Source: G963666705 sp963666705
GTDB taxonomy: Bacteria > Pseudomonadota > Alphaproteobacteria > CADEGL01
Reading direction: 5' to 3'
Length of the DNA: 64,000 nt
NCBI GenBank assembly: GCA_963666705.2
Contig: CAXXKO010000029.1
Span: 62,001-126,000 of the forward strand
Position numbers and translations under genes: made by a program. Below are positions 34,056 to 41,568 of the stretch, piece after piece. Numbering within the stretch: position 1 is the first letter of the stretch; each line of letters begins with the position of its first letter. The notes under the pieces were generated by a model, which made no database searches, was not told the origin of the DNA, and was given only the letters and a program-made list of their open reading frames with translations.

Positions 34056-34154
34056 GGGATGGGTCTCCTCCCTTGCGTGTTCGCGTTGCCGAGCTCTGAT
34101 GTCAGCTTGCCACGGCCGGCGGCCCGGCGGGGCGGTTTTTTCCGCGCTCCTGGC

Positions 34155-35060
34155 TCAGGCGCCAGCGGCGGCCGTGACCCAGGTGCTGAAGGCGGCTGGG
34201 GCGGGCTCGTCCGCGAGGGCCTCGGGCGCAACCAGGTAATAGCCGAAGGGAGTGCGCAGCGTCGATTCGAAAGGCCGGACGAGGCGCCCAGCGGCGAGGT
34301 CATCGGCCACCAGCGGGCTGCTGCCGAGGGCCACGCCCTGACCATCGACGGCTGCCTGGAGCGCCATGGCTTGGCGCGTGAAGCGCGGGCCCCTGTCGGC
34401 ATCCACGCCATCGGCCCCGGCGGCGCGCAGCCAACCGCGCCAGTCCGGCCATGCGAGCCTGCCCGGCGCCCGGTCGAGGTGGACCAGGGTATGGGCAGCG
34501 AGGTCGGTCGGCGCGCGCAGGGCCGGCGGCCCGGCGGCGACGGCCGGGGCGCAGACGGGGAAGACCGCTTCCGCGAACAGGGCCGTGGCGCGGAGCCCCG
34601 GGAAGTCCCCGTCGCCATAGCGGATGGCCATGGCCGGCCCGTCGCCGCCGAGTGCCACGACATCCTCGGTCGCCTCGACACGCAGGTCGATATCGGGGTG
34701 GAAGCCTTGGAAACCGGCCAGGCGCGGCACCAGCCAGGCGATGGCAAGGGAAGGGTCGACGCTTACCGTGAGGCGCGTGGACGCATCCCGGCTGCGCAGC
34801 TTGCGGGCGCCGCGCTCGATCGCGGCGAAGCCCTGGCTCAGGTCGGCGAGCGCGGCCCGCCCGCGCTCGGTCAGGACCAACGGGCCGCGGCCTTGGCGGT
34901 GGAACAGGGGCGCGCCCAGCGCGCGCTCTATGGAGAGGATGTGCAGGCTGATGTTGGCGCGGGTGAAGCCGAGCTCGCGGCCCGCCTCGGTCATGCTGAG
35001 GTGACGCGCCGTCGCCTCGAAGGCGCGCAGGGCGAGGAGGGAGAACGGGCGGCCGGACAT
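34155..35060 (-). CDS. LysR-type transcriptional regulator (GcvA-like)
   Basis: 301 residues. The winged helix-turn-helix is RAFEATARHLSMTEAGRELGFTRANISLHILSIERALGAPLFHR (residues 10-55), and the effector domain (from about residue 90) reads SRDASTRLTVSVDPSLAIAWLVPRLAGF with the GcvA-type LVPRLAxF turn. It is divergent from the permease gene at 35147 with an 86-bp gap, the usual LysR plan, so the permease is its most likely target. Ligand unknown. Confidence 0.88.
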   Translation of the reverse strand: MSGRPFSLLALRAFEATARHLSMTEAGRELGFTRANISLHILSIERALGAPLFHRQGRGPLVLTERGRAALADLSQGFAAIERGARKLRSRDASTRLTVSVDPSLAIAWLVPRLAGFQGFHPDIDLRVEATEDVVALGGDGPAMAIRYGDGDFPGLRATALFAEAVFPVCAPAVAAGPPALRAPTDLAAHTLVHLDRAPGRLAWPDWRGWLRAAGADGVDADRGPRFTRQAMALQAAVDGQGVALGSSPLVADDLAAGRLVRPFESTLRTPFGYYLVAPEALADEPAPAAFSTWVTAAAGA

Positions 35061-35146
35061 GACTGTCTTTCGTCAAGTATTACATGACTTGCGTACGAGA
35101 AAATCCCGTTTGTCATTCAGGCGCAAAGTGAGGATGCTTCGCCATC

Positions 35147-36211
35147 ATGACGGAATCAAGCCCTACCGCTTCGCAACCGATTTCCCGCCTTGCCGGCCTC
35201 GACCGGGTGCTGCTGGCGATCGGCTTGACGCTCGCCGCCCTCACCGTCGCCGTGCCCGTCCAGGCGTGGCGAAGCCTTGCCTTCACGGCCGGCTCCCTCG
35301 CCTTCATCGCCCCCTATTTCCTGCTCTCGGTGGCCCTCGCCGCCGCCATCTCGGCGACCGGCGCCGATGGGCAGATCGCGCGGGTGCTGCGCGGGCGGCC
35401 GGCCATGGCCATCCTGCTGGCCGCGGCCTTCGGCGCGGTCTCGCCGCTCTGCTCGGTGAGCGTCATCCCCATCATGGCGGCGCTGCTGGCGGCGGGCACC
35501 CCGCTCGCCCCCGTGATGGCCTTCTGGATCGCGTCGCCCCTGATGGACCCGGAGATGTTCGTCCTGACGGCGGCCATCATCGACGTGCCCTTCGCCCTCG
35601 CCCGGGCGCTGAGCGCCCTCGCCCTCGGCCTTGTGGCCGGGTGCTCGACCCACCTGCTCCGTGCGCGGCCCTGGGCCGCCCGGCCGCTCGACCCCGGCTT
35701 CGATCCGGCGCGCGCGGGCAGCGTGTGGAGCGCGCGGTGCGAGGCCCCGGCCGGCGGCGCGGCGGACCCTGTCGTGTGGGCCTTCTGGCGCGCGCCCGAG
35801 CGGCGGGCGGTGTTCGCCGCTCAGTGCCGTGCCATCGGCTGGTTCCTCCTGCGCTGGCTCACCCTCGCCTTCCTGGTCGAGAGCCTGATGGTGGCCTATA
35901 TCCCGGCCGGGTCGGTGGCCCGCCTCCTGGGCGGCGGCGACTGGTGGGCGGTGCCGGTGAGCGCCGCCGTCGGCATCCCCGCCTACCTCAACGGCTACGC
36001 CGCCATCCCCGCCGTCTCGGCCCTCCTCGACATGGGCATGCGGCCCGGCGCCGCCTTGGCCTTCATGACGGCGGGGGAGGTGACGAGCATCCCCACGGCC
36101 CTGTCCGTCTTCGTCATCGTCCGCCGCCCCGTCTTCGCCCTCTACCTGGGCCTCGGGCTCCTGGGCGCGCTCCTCGCCGGGTTCGGCTACGAGGCGTGGC
36201 TGACGCTGTAG
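35147..36211 (+). CDS. Putative permease (DUF318/YraQ-like), 354 aa
   Basis: A polytopic membrane protein with 8-10 hydrophobic segments in two halves. The repeated motif AVSPLCSVSVIPIMAALLAAGTPLAPVMAFWIASPLMDPEMF and AYLNGYAAIPAVSALLDMGMRPGAALAFMTAGEVTS is that of the YraQ/DUF318 permeases, some of which sit with arsenic or metal genes. A hydrophilic loop in the middle (about residues 180-230) joins the halves. The cysteine in SPLCSVSVIP is the family one. Divergent from the LysR regulator. Substrate unknown. Confidence 0.85.
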   Translation: MTESSPTASQPISRLAGLDRVLLAIGLTLAALTVAVPVQAWRSLAFTAGSLAFIAPYFLLSVALAAAISATGADGQIARVLRGRPAMAILLAAAFGAVSPLCSVSVIPIMAALLAAGTPLAPVMAFWIASPLMDPEMFVLTAAIIDVPFALARALSALALGLVAGCSTHLLRARPWAARPLDPGFDPARAGSVWSARCEAPAGGAADPVVWAFWRAPERRAVFAAQCRAIGWFLLRWLTLAFLVESLMVAYIPAGSVARLLGGGDWWAVPVSAAVGIPAYLNGYAAIPAVSALLDMGMRPGAALAFMTAGEVTSIPTALSVFVIVRRPVFALYLGLGLLGALLAGFGYEAWLTL

Positions 36212-36465
36212 GGCGGCGCTCGGTCGCTGGTTTCTCTGTCCCGGTTTTGTTTCCATTCCCGCTCAGGCCGGCCCGCCCGCCCCCCGTCGCACAAGGCGCC
36301 GCCACGACGCTTCCACCGCGCCGAAGTGTCAAGGAATGTCAAGGTAAATACTTGTAGAATATCGTAATATCAATAGGTTGAGGATTTCCATCTAAAACCT
36401 TAACATTGTGCCGCCCGCGCGGGTCGGGAGACGAGCGCGGCCGCTCGCGTGGCCGCGGCCTGGAG
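36212..36465. other. Intergenic region with AT-rich core, no gene recognised
   Basis: After the permease stop, the sequence becomes AT-rich at 36335-36415 (TACTTGTAGAATATCGTAAT and AACCTTAACATT at 36397-36408). The 12-mer AACCTTAACATT is shared with the gap upstream of the D-2-hydroxyacid dehydrogenase (15788-15799), in the same orientation. It could be a short conserved site, but two copies do not prove function. Confidence 0.35.
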
Positions 36466-36606
36466 CGGTTCCGCCTGGATCGGACCCACTCCAGCGCTCT
36501 ATTTCGCTCGCGGCAGCGGACCGAAGGGTCCGCGCTTGCGCGGGCGCGCCGGACGACCGGCGGGCCGCCTTGCGGCCTGCGGCGATTCCAGTCGAGGTGG
36601 AAACCC
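36466..36606 (-). repeat. GAGCGGTTCC-type interspersed repeat, copy R1
   Basis: An about 140-bp unit beginning GGAGCGGTTCC and containing the hairpin CGGACCGAAGGGTCCGCGC and the stretch GGCGGGCCGCCTTGCGGCC. It is the reverse complement of copies at 37726-37844, 37843-37996 and 38778-38937. The repeat has no coding potential and sits at gene borders within 2.5 kb. Confidence 0.8.
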
Positions 36607-36607
36607 T

Positions 36608-36877
36608 CTAGTACCCACTTTCATAATTCCGTGTGCCATACGACGGCGCCCCGAGGTTCCCGGCTAGGAGCGCGGCGCGCCGTGATGCCGGGGCATCACA
36701 AGCGGCGCGCGACGACGTCCGGGGGCCTCGGGGCGCCGCCCTACGGGTCGCTTTTCCCGCCCCCTCGGGGCGTCGGGGATGCTTGACGATGCCCCGGCAT
36801 CGCCGGCGCGCGCCCTCCTGCCGAGGAGACGGGAAAAGCGATCGTATGGCACACGGAATTATGAAAGTGGGTACTAG
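36608..36877. mobile_element. 270-bp three-armed fold-back element (MITE-like), copy B (inverted)
   Basis: Exactly the same length as copy A (25181-25450) and about 97 per cent identical by eye (around nine mismatches) when reverse-complemented. The 36-bp terminal repeats and both hairpin tips (GATGCC/GGCATC) are unchanged; some substitutions fall in the arms. Both ends are CTAG. The right CTAG (36874-36877) contains the TAG stop codon of the exported-protein gene on the minus strand. Two near-identical copies 11 kb apart indicate recent mobility. Confidence 0.88.
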
Positions 36878-37221
36878 TCGCCGTAGAGCCAGTTGCCGAT
36901 GAAGCCGCCGGCGACGGCCGTCGAGACGATCGCGGCGGTGCGGCAGGCGAACTGACGCACGGCCGGGGCCATCGCGCCACCGAAGAGGAGGTTGCCGCCC
37001 GCGGCCTGGGCCGCGCCCGCGCCCAGAATCGGCACCATCACGGCGCCGCCCGTGGCGATGTTGAGGAGCACCAGGCCGCCGATGGCCCCGGCGCCGATGG
37101 CCAGCCACTTGCCGCCGTCCCCCTCCCCGGCCGCCTGCATCGGCGCCTGGGTCGTGGTTTGCGCCGTCGCCGGTAGGCCCGAGAGCATGAGGATCGCGAA
37201 ACAGAGGGCGAGCTTGCGCAT
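36874..37221 (-). CDS. Small exported membrane-associated protein, 115 aa
   Basis: A signal peptide (MRKLALCFAILMLSGLPATA) is followed by a short Gln/Thr-rich linker and two glycine/alanine-rich hydrophobic stretches: WLAIGAGAIGGLVLLNIATGGAVMVPILGAGAA and TAAIVSTAVAGGFIGNWLYGD. It resembles in plan the divergent gene at 37369-37713. The stop codon TAG is the last part of the fold-back element end, so the current C-terminus may have been changed by that insertion. No family recognised. Confidence 0.6.
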   Translation of the reverse strand: MRKLALCFAILMLSGLPATAQTTTQAPMQAAGEGDGGKWLAIGAGAIGGLVLLNIATGGAVMVPILGAGAAQAAGGNLLFGGAMAPAVRQFACRTAAIVSTAVAGGFIGNWLYGD

Positions 37222-37368
37222 GATGGCTCCTTTCGGCCGGGCCTCGCGGCGATCCGCCGCGTTCGCGTTGGATCGGCCACTCGCGCCATGTTAACATTCC
37301 CGGGCGGCGACTTGGAAACTCGTCATGTTCGCCCACCGGGCGGCGGGCACCATTGCGAGGCGGCTGAC

Positions 37369-37713
37369 ATGCGAAGGTTTGTGACCCCGTTCCTGATACT
37401 CGTCCTCGCGGTCGCGCCCCTCGCGGCCGTCGCCCAGACCGGCGGCAATGGCGGCGGCAATAGCGGCGGCGATGGAAATGTCGTGGTGGCCGCGACCACG
37501 CCCGCCGATGCGAACGTCGAAGGACAGTTCATCCCGGCGGCCATGGAGGACATGGCCGAGGGCGATACGCTGATGCGTTGGATATATATCGGCATGGGCG
37601 GCATGACGGCCTTCATACTGGCAACCATGCCGATCACCCTGCCGGCCATCGCCGCCGCGGCGGCGACCGCGGTGGCGACCGGCTGGGCCTACGACTACTA
37701 CGTGGTGCCATAG
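37369..37713 (+). CDS. Small exported glycine-rich protein, 114 aa
   Basis: ATG at 37369 starts MRRFVTPFLILVLAVAPLAA, a signal peptide, then a glycine/asparagine-rich linker (TGGNGGGNSGGDGN), an acidic segment and a C-terminal hydrophobic stretch ending ATAVATGWAYDYYVVP. Compared with the divergent gene at 36874-37221, it has the same order: signal peptide, linker, Gly/Ala hydrophobic region, and an aromatic C-terminus (GNWLYGD there, GWAYDYYVVP here). They are probably distant paralogues. No function known. Confidence 0.55.
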   Translation: MRRFVTPFLILVLAVAPLAAVAQTGGNGGGNSGGDGNVVVAATTPADANVEGQFIPAAMEDMAEGDTLMRWIYIGMGGMTAFILATMPITLPAIAAAAATAVATGWAYDYYVVP

Positions 37714-37725
37714 CGAAGCCGGGCG

Positions 37726-37996
37726 AGAGCGCTTCCACCTCGACTGGAATGGCTCCAGGCCCCAAGGCGGCCCGGCGGTCGCCCGGCGCGCCCGCGCAGG
37801 CGCGGACCATACGGTCCGCCGCCGCGAGCGAAGCGGAGCGCTAGAGCGCTTCCACCTCGAGCGGTCTGGAATGGCTCCAGGCCGCAAGGCGGCCCGGCGG
37901 TCGCCCGGCGCGCCCGCGCAGGCGCGGACCATTCGGTCCGCCGCCGCGAGCGAAATAGAGCGCTAGAGTGGGTCCGATCGAAGCGGAACCGCCCTA
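37726..37996 (+). repeat. GAGCGGTTCC-type interspersed repeat, copies R2 and R3 in tandem
   Basis: R2 (37726-37844) and R3 (37843-37996) are direct copies, each with CGCCCGCGCAGGCGCGGACC and a GGTCCGCCGCCGCGAGCG segment. The units meet at GCTAGAGCGC, and R3 ends at CCTAGAGCG, where the CTA is also the stop codon of the nickel-type transporter. Repeat borders therefore fall on stop codons here too. Confidence 0.8.
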
Positions 37997-38704
37997 GAGC
38001 GAGAGCCCGCCACCCAGGCCGGTTTCGTATACGAGCAAGGCGCCCAAGCCGAAGGTGACGACGCCGATGGCGAGTTGGAGCCCGGTGTGGGCGCGGGCGA
38101 ACTGGCGCGCGGTAAAGCGGAGCGGGAGCGCGATCACCGCCGTGCAAGCCGCCATGCCGCCCACCGATCCCAGGCCGAAGATGGCGATATAGGAGAGCCC
38201 CAGGGCCGGGCTGTCGATGGTCTGGACCGTCAGCAGCAAGAGGGCCGCCGAGCCGGCCATGCCATGCACCATGCCGACGGCGAGGGCGCGAAGCCCCATG
38301 CCCCCGGGGTGCGGATGGTCGTGATGCGCCGGGTCGTGGCGCTCGTCGCGCCCGTGGGCATGGGCGTGGATGTGGGTGACGGCGCCGTGGCGGTGGGCAT
38401 GGAAGTGGACGCGCCGGGCGGCGAGGCGGCGCAGCACGTCCGCGCCCAGCAGCATGAGCATGGAGCCCACGCCCAATTCGAGCAGCCGGGCCAGGCGCTC
38501 GGGCACCACCGCGTCCACCCACAGGACGACGGCGCCGACCGCGAGCAGGATCGCGGCATGGCCGAGGCCCCAGGCCAGGCCGAGGCGTACCGACTGCCGC
38601 AGGGTGCCGCCGCGGGTGGTGAGCGCGGCCACGGCGGCCAGGTGATCGGCGTCGAGCGCGTGGCGCAGGCCCAACAGGAAGCCGAGCGTGAGGATGCCCG
38701 TCAT
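37994..38704 (-). CDS. Nickel/cobalt transporter-like membrane protein (UreH/HoxN type)
   Basis: 236 residues with the signature RHALDADHLAA (Arg14-His-Ala-Leu-Asp-Ala-Asp-His21) in the first membrane helix, followed by a histidine-rich loop (HFHAHRHGAVTHIHAHAHGRDERHDPAHHDHPHPGG, residues about 99-134) and another motif GMVHGMAGSAAL. These features are those of NiCoT/UreH-like metal transporters. The protein is shorter than classical NiCoT (about 330), closer to UreH/SureH types with 6 helices. No urease or hydrogenase genes in the window, so the use of the metal is unknown. Confidence 0.85.
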   Translation of the reverse strand: MTGILTLGFLLGLRHALDADHLAAVAALTTRGGTLRQSVRLGLAWGLGHAAILLAVGAVVLWVDAVVPERLARLLELGVGSMLMLLGADVLRRLAARRVHFHAHRHGAVTHIHAHAHGRDERHDPAHHDHPHPGGMGLRALAVGMVHGMAGSAALLLLTVQTIDSPALGLSYIAIFGLGSVGGMAACTAVIALPLRFTARQFARAHTGLQLAIGVVTFGLGALLVYETGLGGGLSL

Positions 38705-38777
38705 GCGCCGCCTGGGGCTCGAATTCGGCGCTTCGCGCCCCTCGGGGGAGAGGCCGATTCGTTCGTCGCGCTCAATC

Positions 38778-38937
38778 CACTAGAGCGGTTCCAGCTCGAC
38801 TGGAATCGCTCCAGACCGCAAGGCGGCCCGCCGGTCATCCGGCGCGCCCGCGCAGGCGCGGACCATTTGGTCCGCTGCCGCGAGCGACAATATACGAGAG
38901 CGGGTCCATTGAAAATGGAACCGCTCCAGCCCGGCGC
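38778..38937 (+). repeat. GAGCGGTTCC-type interspersed repeat, copy R4
   Basis: The most complete copy: AGAGCGGTTCCAGCTCGACT on the left and AAAATGGAACCGCTCC on the right form terminal inverted ends, with the GC hairpins in between. It lies between the transporter and MetX-like genes. The inverted ends suggest a small mobile unit rather than a duplicated gene piece. Confidence 0.8.
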
Positions 38938-38983
38938 GGCGCGGGCCGGCGTGCTTCTCGCGGCTGAAGGTCCCCCTGGTCGG

Positions 38984-39994
38984 TCACGCCGCGAGCAGCT
39001 CCGCGAGCGCCGCATCGATGAAGGCGCGGTCCGCCGGGTCCCTGCCGCCGCCCGCGTAATGGCCCCAGATGGAGGGGATGACGCGGAGCTCGGTGTCCCG
39101 CATGTGGCTCACCTCGATCTCGCTGTCCTCGGGCGGGAAGTAGAGGTCGGTGCGGCAGGGCATGACGATCGTCTTGGCCTGAATCGCCCCCAGGGTGGCC
39201 GCGTAATCGCCCTTGAAGACCTCGTTGGCGCTCAGATCCCCGCTCTGCCAGGTGGCGATCATGGCCAGGATGTTGTTGGCGTCGCGCGCGAGGTAGAGCG
39301 CCTCCCAGTAATTCACGAGGAAGTCCTCGACCGAGGAATAGCCCATGTCGCGGTACCTCTCGGCGCGGTAGAAACCCTGCGACAGGCCCCAGCCGGCCCA
39401 GCCCCGGCCGATGGCGCGCAGGCCCCGCGCGGGCGGCGTCTCGTACCAGCCCTCGGCCCAGGCGGCATCCGCTTGAAGCGCCGCGCGCATGCCTTCGAGG
39501 AAGACGTAATTGTGGTGCGAGGTCCGGGCCGAGCCGGCGATGGGGGCGAGGCGCTCGACCATGTCCGGGTAGAGGGCGGCCCACTGGTAGACCTGCTGCG
39601 CCCCCATGGACCAGCCGACGGCGAGCCGCAGGCGGGCGATGCCCAAATGCTCGGTGACCAGGCGGTGCTGGAGGCGCACGTTGTCGAGCACGCTCACCCG
39701 CGGGAAGGCGCCCCGGCCCATGGGCGGCGGAGTGTTGCTGGGCGAGGAGGAGAAGCCATTGCCGAGGAGGTTGGGCACGACGATGAAGTGCTTGTCCGGA
39801 TCGAGCGCCATGCCGGGGCCGATCAGCACCTCGTTGTCCAAATAGGTGCCGCCGAACCGGGTCGGATAGAGAATGGCGTTGGCCCCATGGGCGTCGAGGC
39901 GGCCATAGGTTTTGTAGACGAGCTTCACGTCGCGGAGCGTGAGGCCCGATTCGAGGACCAGGTGACCCGGCGCGTAGACTTCCCCCTCAGCCAT
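38984..39994 (-). CDS. Alpha/beta hydrolase, MetX (homoserine acetyltransferase)-like
   Basis: 336 residues with the alpha/beta hydrolase fold. Nucleophile elbow GWSMGAQQVYQW (Ser in G-W-S-M-G), the acid in MPCRTDLYFPPEDSE and the His in SIWGHYAGGGRDPAD. The front segment (ILYPTRFGGTYLDNEVLIGPGMALDPDKHFIVVPNLLGNG) is that of MetX-related acyltransferases. Many such proteins outside methionine operons are not homoserine acetyltransferases, and no met genes are adjacent, so the call stays general. Start ATG at 39994. Confidence 0.82.
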   Translation of the reverse strand: MAEGEVYAPGHLVLESGLTLRDVKLVYKTYGRLDAHGANAILYPTRFGGTYLDNEVLIGPGMALDPDKHFIVVPNLLGNGFSSSPSNTPPPMGRGAFPRVSVLDNVRLQHRLVTEHLGIARLRLAVGWSMGAQQVYQWAALYPDMVERLAPIAGSARTSHHNYVFLEGMRAALQADAAWAEGWYETPPARGLRAIGRGWAGWGLSQGFYRAERYRDMGYSSVEDFLVNYWEALYLARDANNILAMIATWQSGDLSANEVFKGDYAATLGAIQAKTIVMPCRTDLYFPPEDSEIEVSHMRDTELRVIPSIWGHYAGGGRDPADRAFIDAALAELLAA

Positions 39995-40048
39995 GGCGCA
40001 GGCCTCTGATATTCGCTCGCTCCAACTTGTGCTCCTCTCCCCGGCCCT

Positions 40049-40125
40049 CGTACTTCGACAGGCTCAGCACGAGGGCCTCACCCTGAGCCTCCTCATCCTG
40101 AGCCTGTCGAAGGACGAAGGGTGAG
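40049..40125. repeat. CTTCGACAGGCTCAG-type repeat
   Basis: TACTTCGACAGGCTCAGCAC and the inverse CCTGAGCCTGTCGAAGGAC form a stem with a direct sub-repeat (CCTCATCCTGAG) in between. It is the third place for this repeat family in the window, again in the gap between two minus-strand genes. Confidence 0.75.
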
Positions 40126-40155
40126 GACCGGGACGTGTAGCCTCGATCGTAAACA

Positions 40156-41568
40156 CTAGACTCCCGGCCGGCGGCCGGACCAGGGCCGCGCAGCCTCCAA
40201 CGCGGCGCCGATGCGCAGGGCGCCCACGTCGTCGAAGCGCCGCCCGACGATCTGCAGGGCCGTCGGCAGGCCCGCGGCCGTGAACCCCGAGGGCACGGAG
40301 AGGGCCGGGCACTGGCCCACGTTGTTGAAGGGCGAGGTCATGTCGAGGCCGTGATAGCGGCCTTGCGCATCGACCCGGTCGTACGCGCCCTCCGACCCGC
40401 CCACCGGCGGCGCGGGCAGGGCCATGGTCGGGCAGAGCAGCGCGTCGTGGTCGCGGAAGATGCGCGCGAGCTCGAGCCACTGGGCCGTGCGCACCGCCTC
40501 GATGCGCTTGAAGGCCACCGCGTCCATGGCGAGGCCGGCCTCGATCAGGCCGACGACGAGCGGGTCCATCTTGTCGCGGAACGCCTCCAGATGATCGGCG
40601 AAGGCCGCGGCCAGGAGGACGCCCCAGTAATCGTACCAGACATCGACGATCTCCTTGGTCCAGGCGATCTCCACTTCCTCGACCACCGCGCCCGCACTGG
40701 CGAGGGCCGCGGCGGCGGCGCGCGTGTTGGCCTCGACCTCCGGGTCGACGGCATAGAAGCCGATATCGATGCTGAGCGCCAAGCGGAGGCCGCGCACGTC
40801 GGTGGGCGGCGGCACCGGTACCTCGATGCCGGGCGAGATCGACTGGATGTCGCGGTCGTCGGGGCCTTGGGCCGTGGCGAGGAAGAGCGCCGCGTCGCCC
40901 ACCGTGCGGGCCAGCGGGCCGAAATGGGAGATCGAATCGAAGACCGTCGGCAGGATGTCCATGGGGATGCGCCCCAGGCTCGGCTTCAAGCCGACGATGC
41001 CGCAGAGGGCGGCGGGGATGCGCACCGAGCCGCCCATGTCCGTGCCCTCGGCGAAGGCCACGCAGCCCGTCGTCACCGCCGCGCCAGAGCCGCCCGAGGA
41101 GCCGCCGGGCGTGCGCGCCGGATCCCACGGGTTACGCGTGATGCCCCAGAGCGGGCTCTCGGTAAAGCTCGAATAGGCGAATTCGGGCGTCGTCGTCTTG
41201 CCCACCATGATGGCGCCCGCGGCGGCGAAGCGCTCGACGATCGCGGGATCGAAATCGGGCACCCAATCAGCGAAGACGTGGGAGCCGCGGGTCGTCACCT
41301 TGCCCTTGGTCGGCGTGAAGTCCTTGATGGCGATGGGCAGGCCGTGGAGGGGGCCGAGCGCCGCGCCCGCCATCACCGCCGCCTCGGCGGCGCGGGCCTT
41401 CTCGAGGGCCTCCTCCGGATAGGTGAAGCAGAAAGCGTTCAGGGCCGGGTTCACCGCCTCGATGCGGGAAAGCGCGTTCTCCATCACTTCGACCGGCGAG
41501 AGCGCGCGCGCGCGGATCCGGCGCGCCATATCGGTCGCCGGCATATAGGAAAGCTCGAGGTCGGTCAT
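40156..41568 (-). CDS. Amidase (amidase signature family)
   Basis: 470 residues with the Ser-cisSer-Lys triad: Lys82 in PIAIKDFTPTKG, cis-Ser157 in TPGGSSGGSGAAV and the nucleophile Ser181 in GTDMGGSVRIPAALCG. The family hydrolyses aliphatic and aromatic amides; the substrate is unknown. No GatC or GatB nearby, so it is not the tRNA amidotransferase subunit. Its ATG overlaps the stop of the oxygenase gene (ATGA at 41565-41568), coupling the two. Confidence 0.9.
   Translation of the reverse strand: MTDLELSYMPATDMARRIRARALSPVEVMENALSRIEAVNPALNAFCFTYPEEALEKARAAEAAVMAGAALGPLHGLPIAIKDFTPTKGKVTTRGSHVFADWVPDFDPAIVERFAAAGAIMVGKTTTPEFAYSSFTESPLWGITRNPWDPARTPGGSSGGSGAAVTTGCVAFAEGTDMGGSVRIPAALCGIVGLKPSLGRIPMDILPTVFDSISHFGPLARTVGDAALFLATAQGPDDRDIQSISPGIEVPVPPPTDVRGLRLALSIDIGFYAVDPEVEANTRAAAAALASAGAVVEEVEIAWTKEIVDVWYDYWGVLLAAAFADHLEAFRDKMDPLVVGLIEAGLAMDAVAFKRIEAVRTAQWLELARIFRDHDALLCPTMALPAPPVGGSEGAYDRVDAQGRYHGLDMTSPFNNVGQCPALSVPSGFTAAGLPTALQIVGRRFDDVGALRIGAALEAARPWSGRRPGV

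Noticed and set aside
36608..36877. Fold-back element as a structured small RNA gene
   Set aside because: The 36-bp terminal repeats, CTAG borders and two copies in opposite orientation fit a mobile element better; no promoter or terminator is evident.
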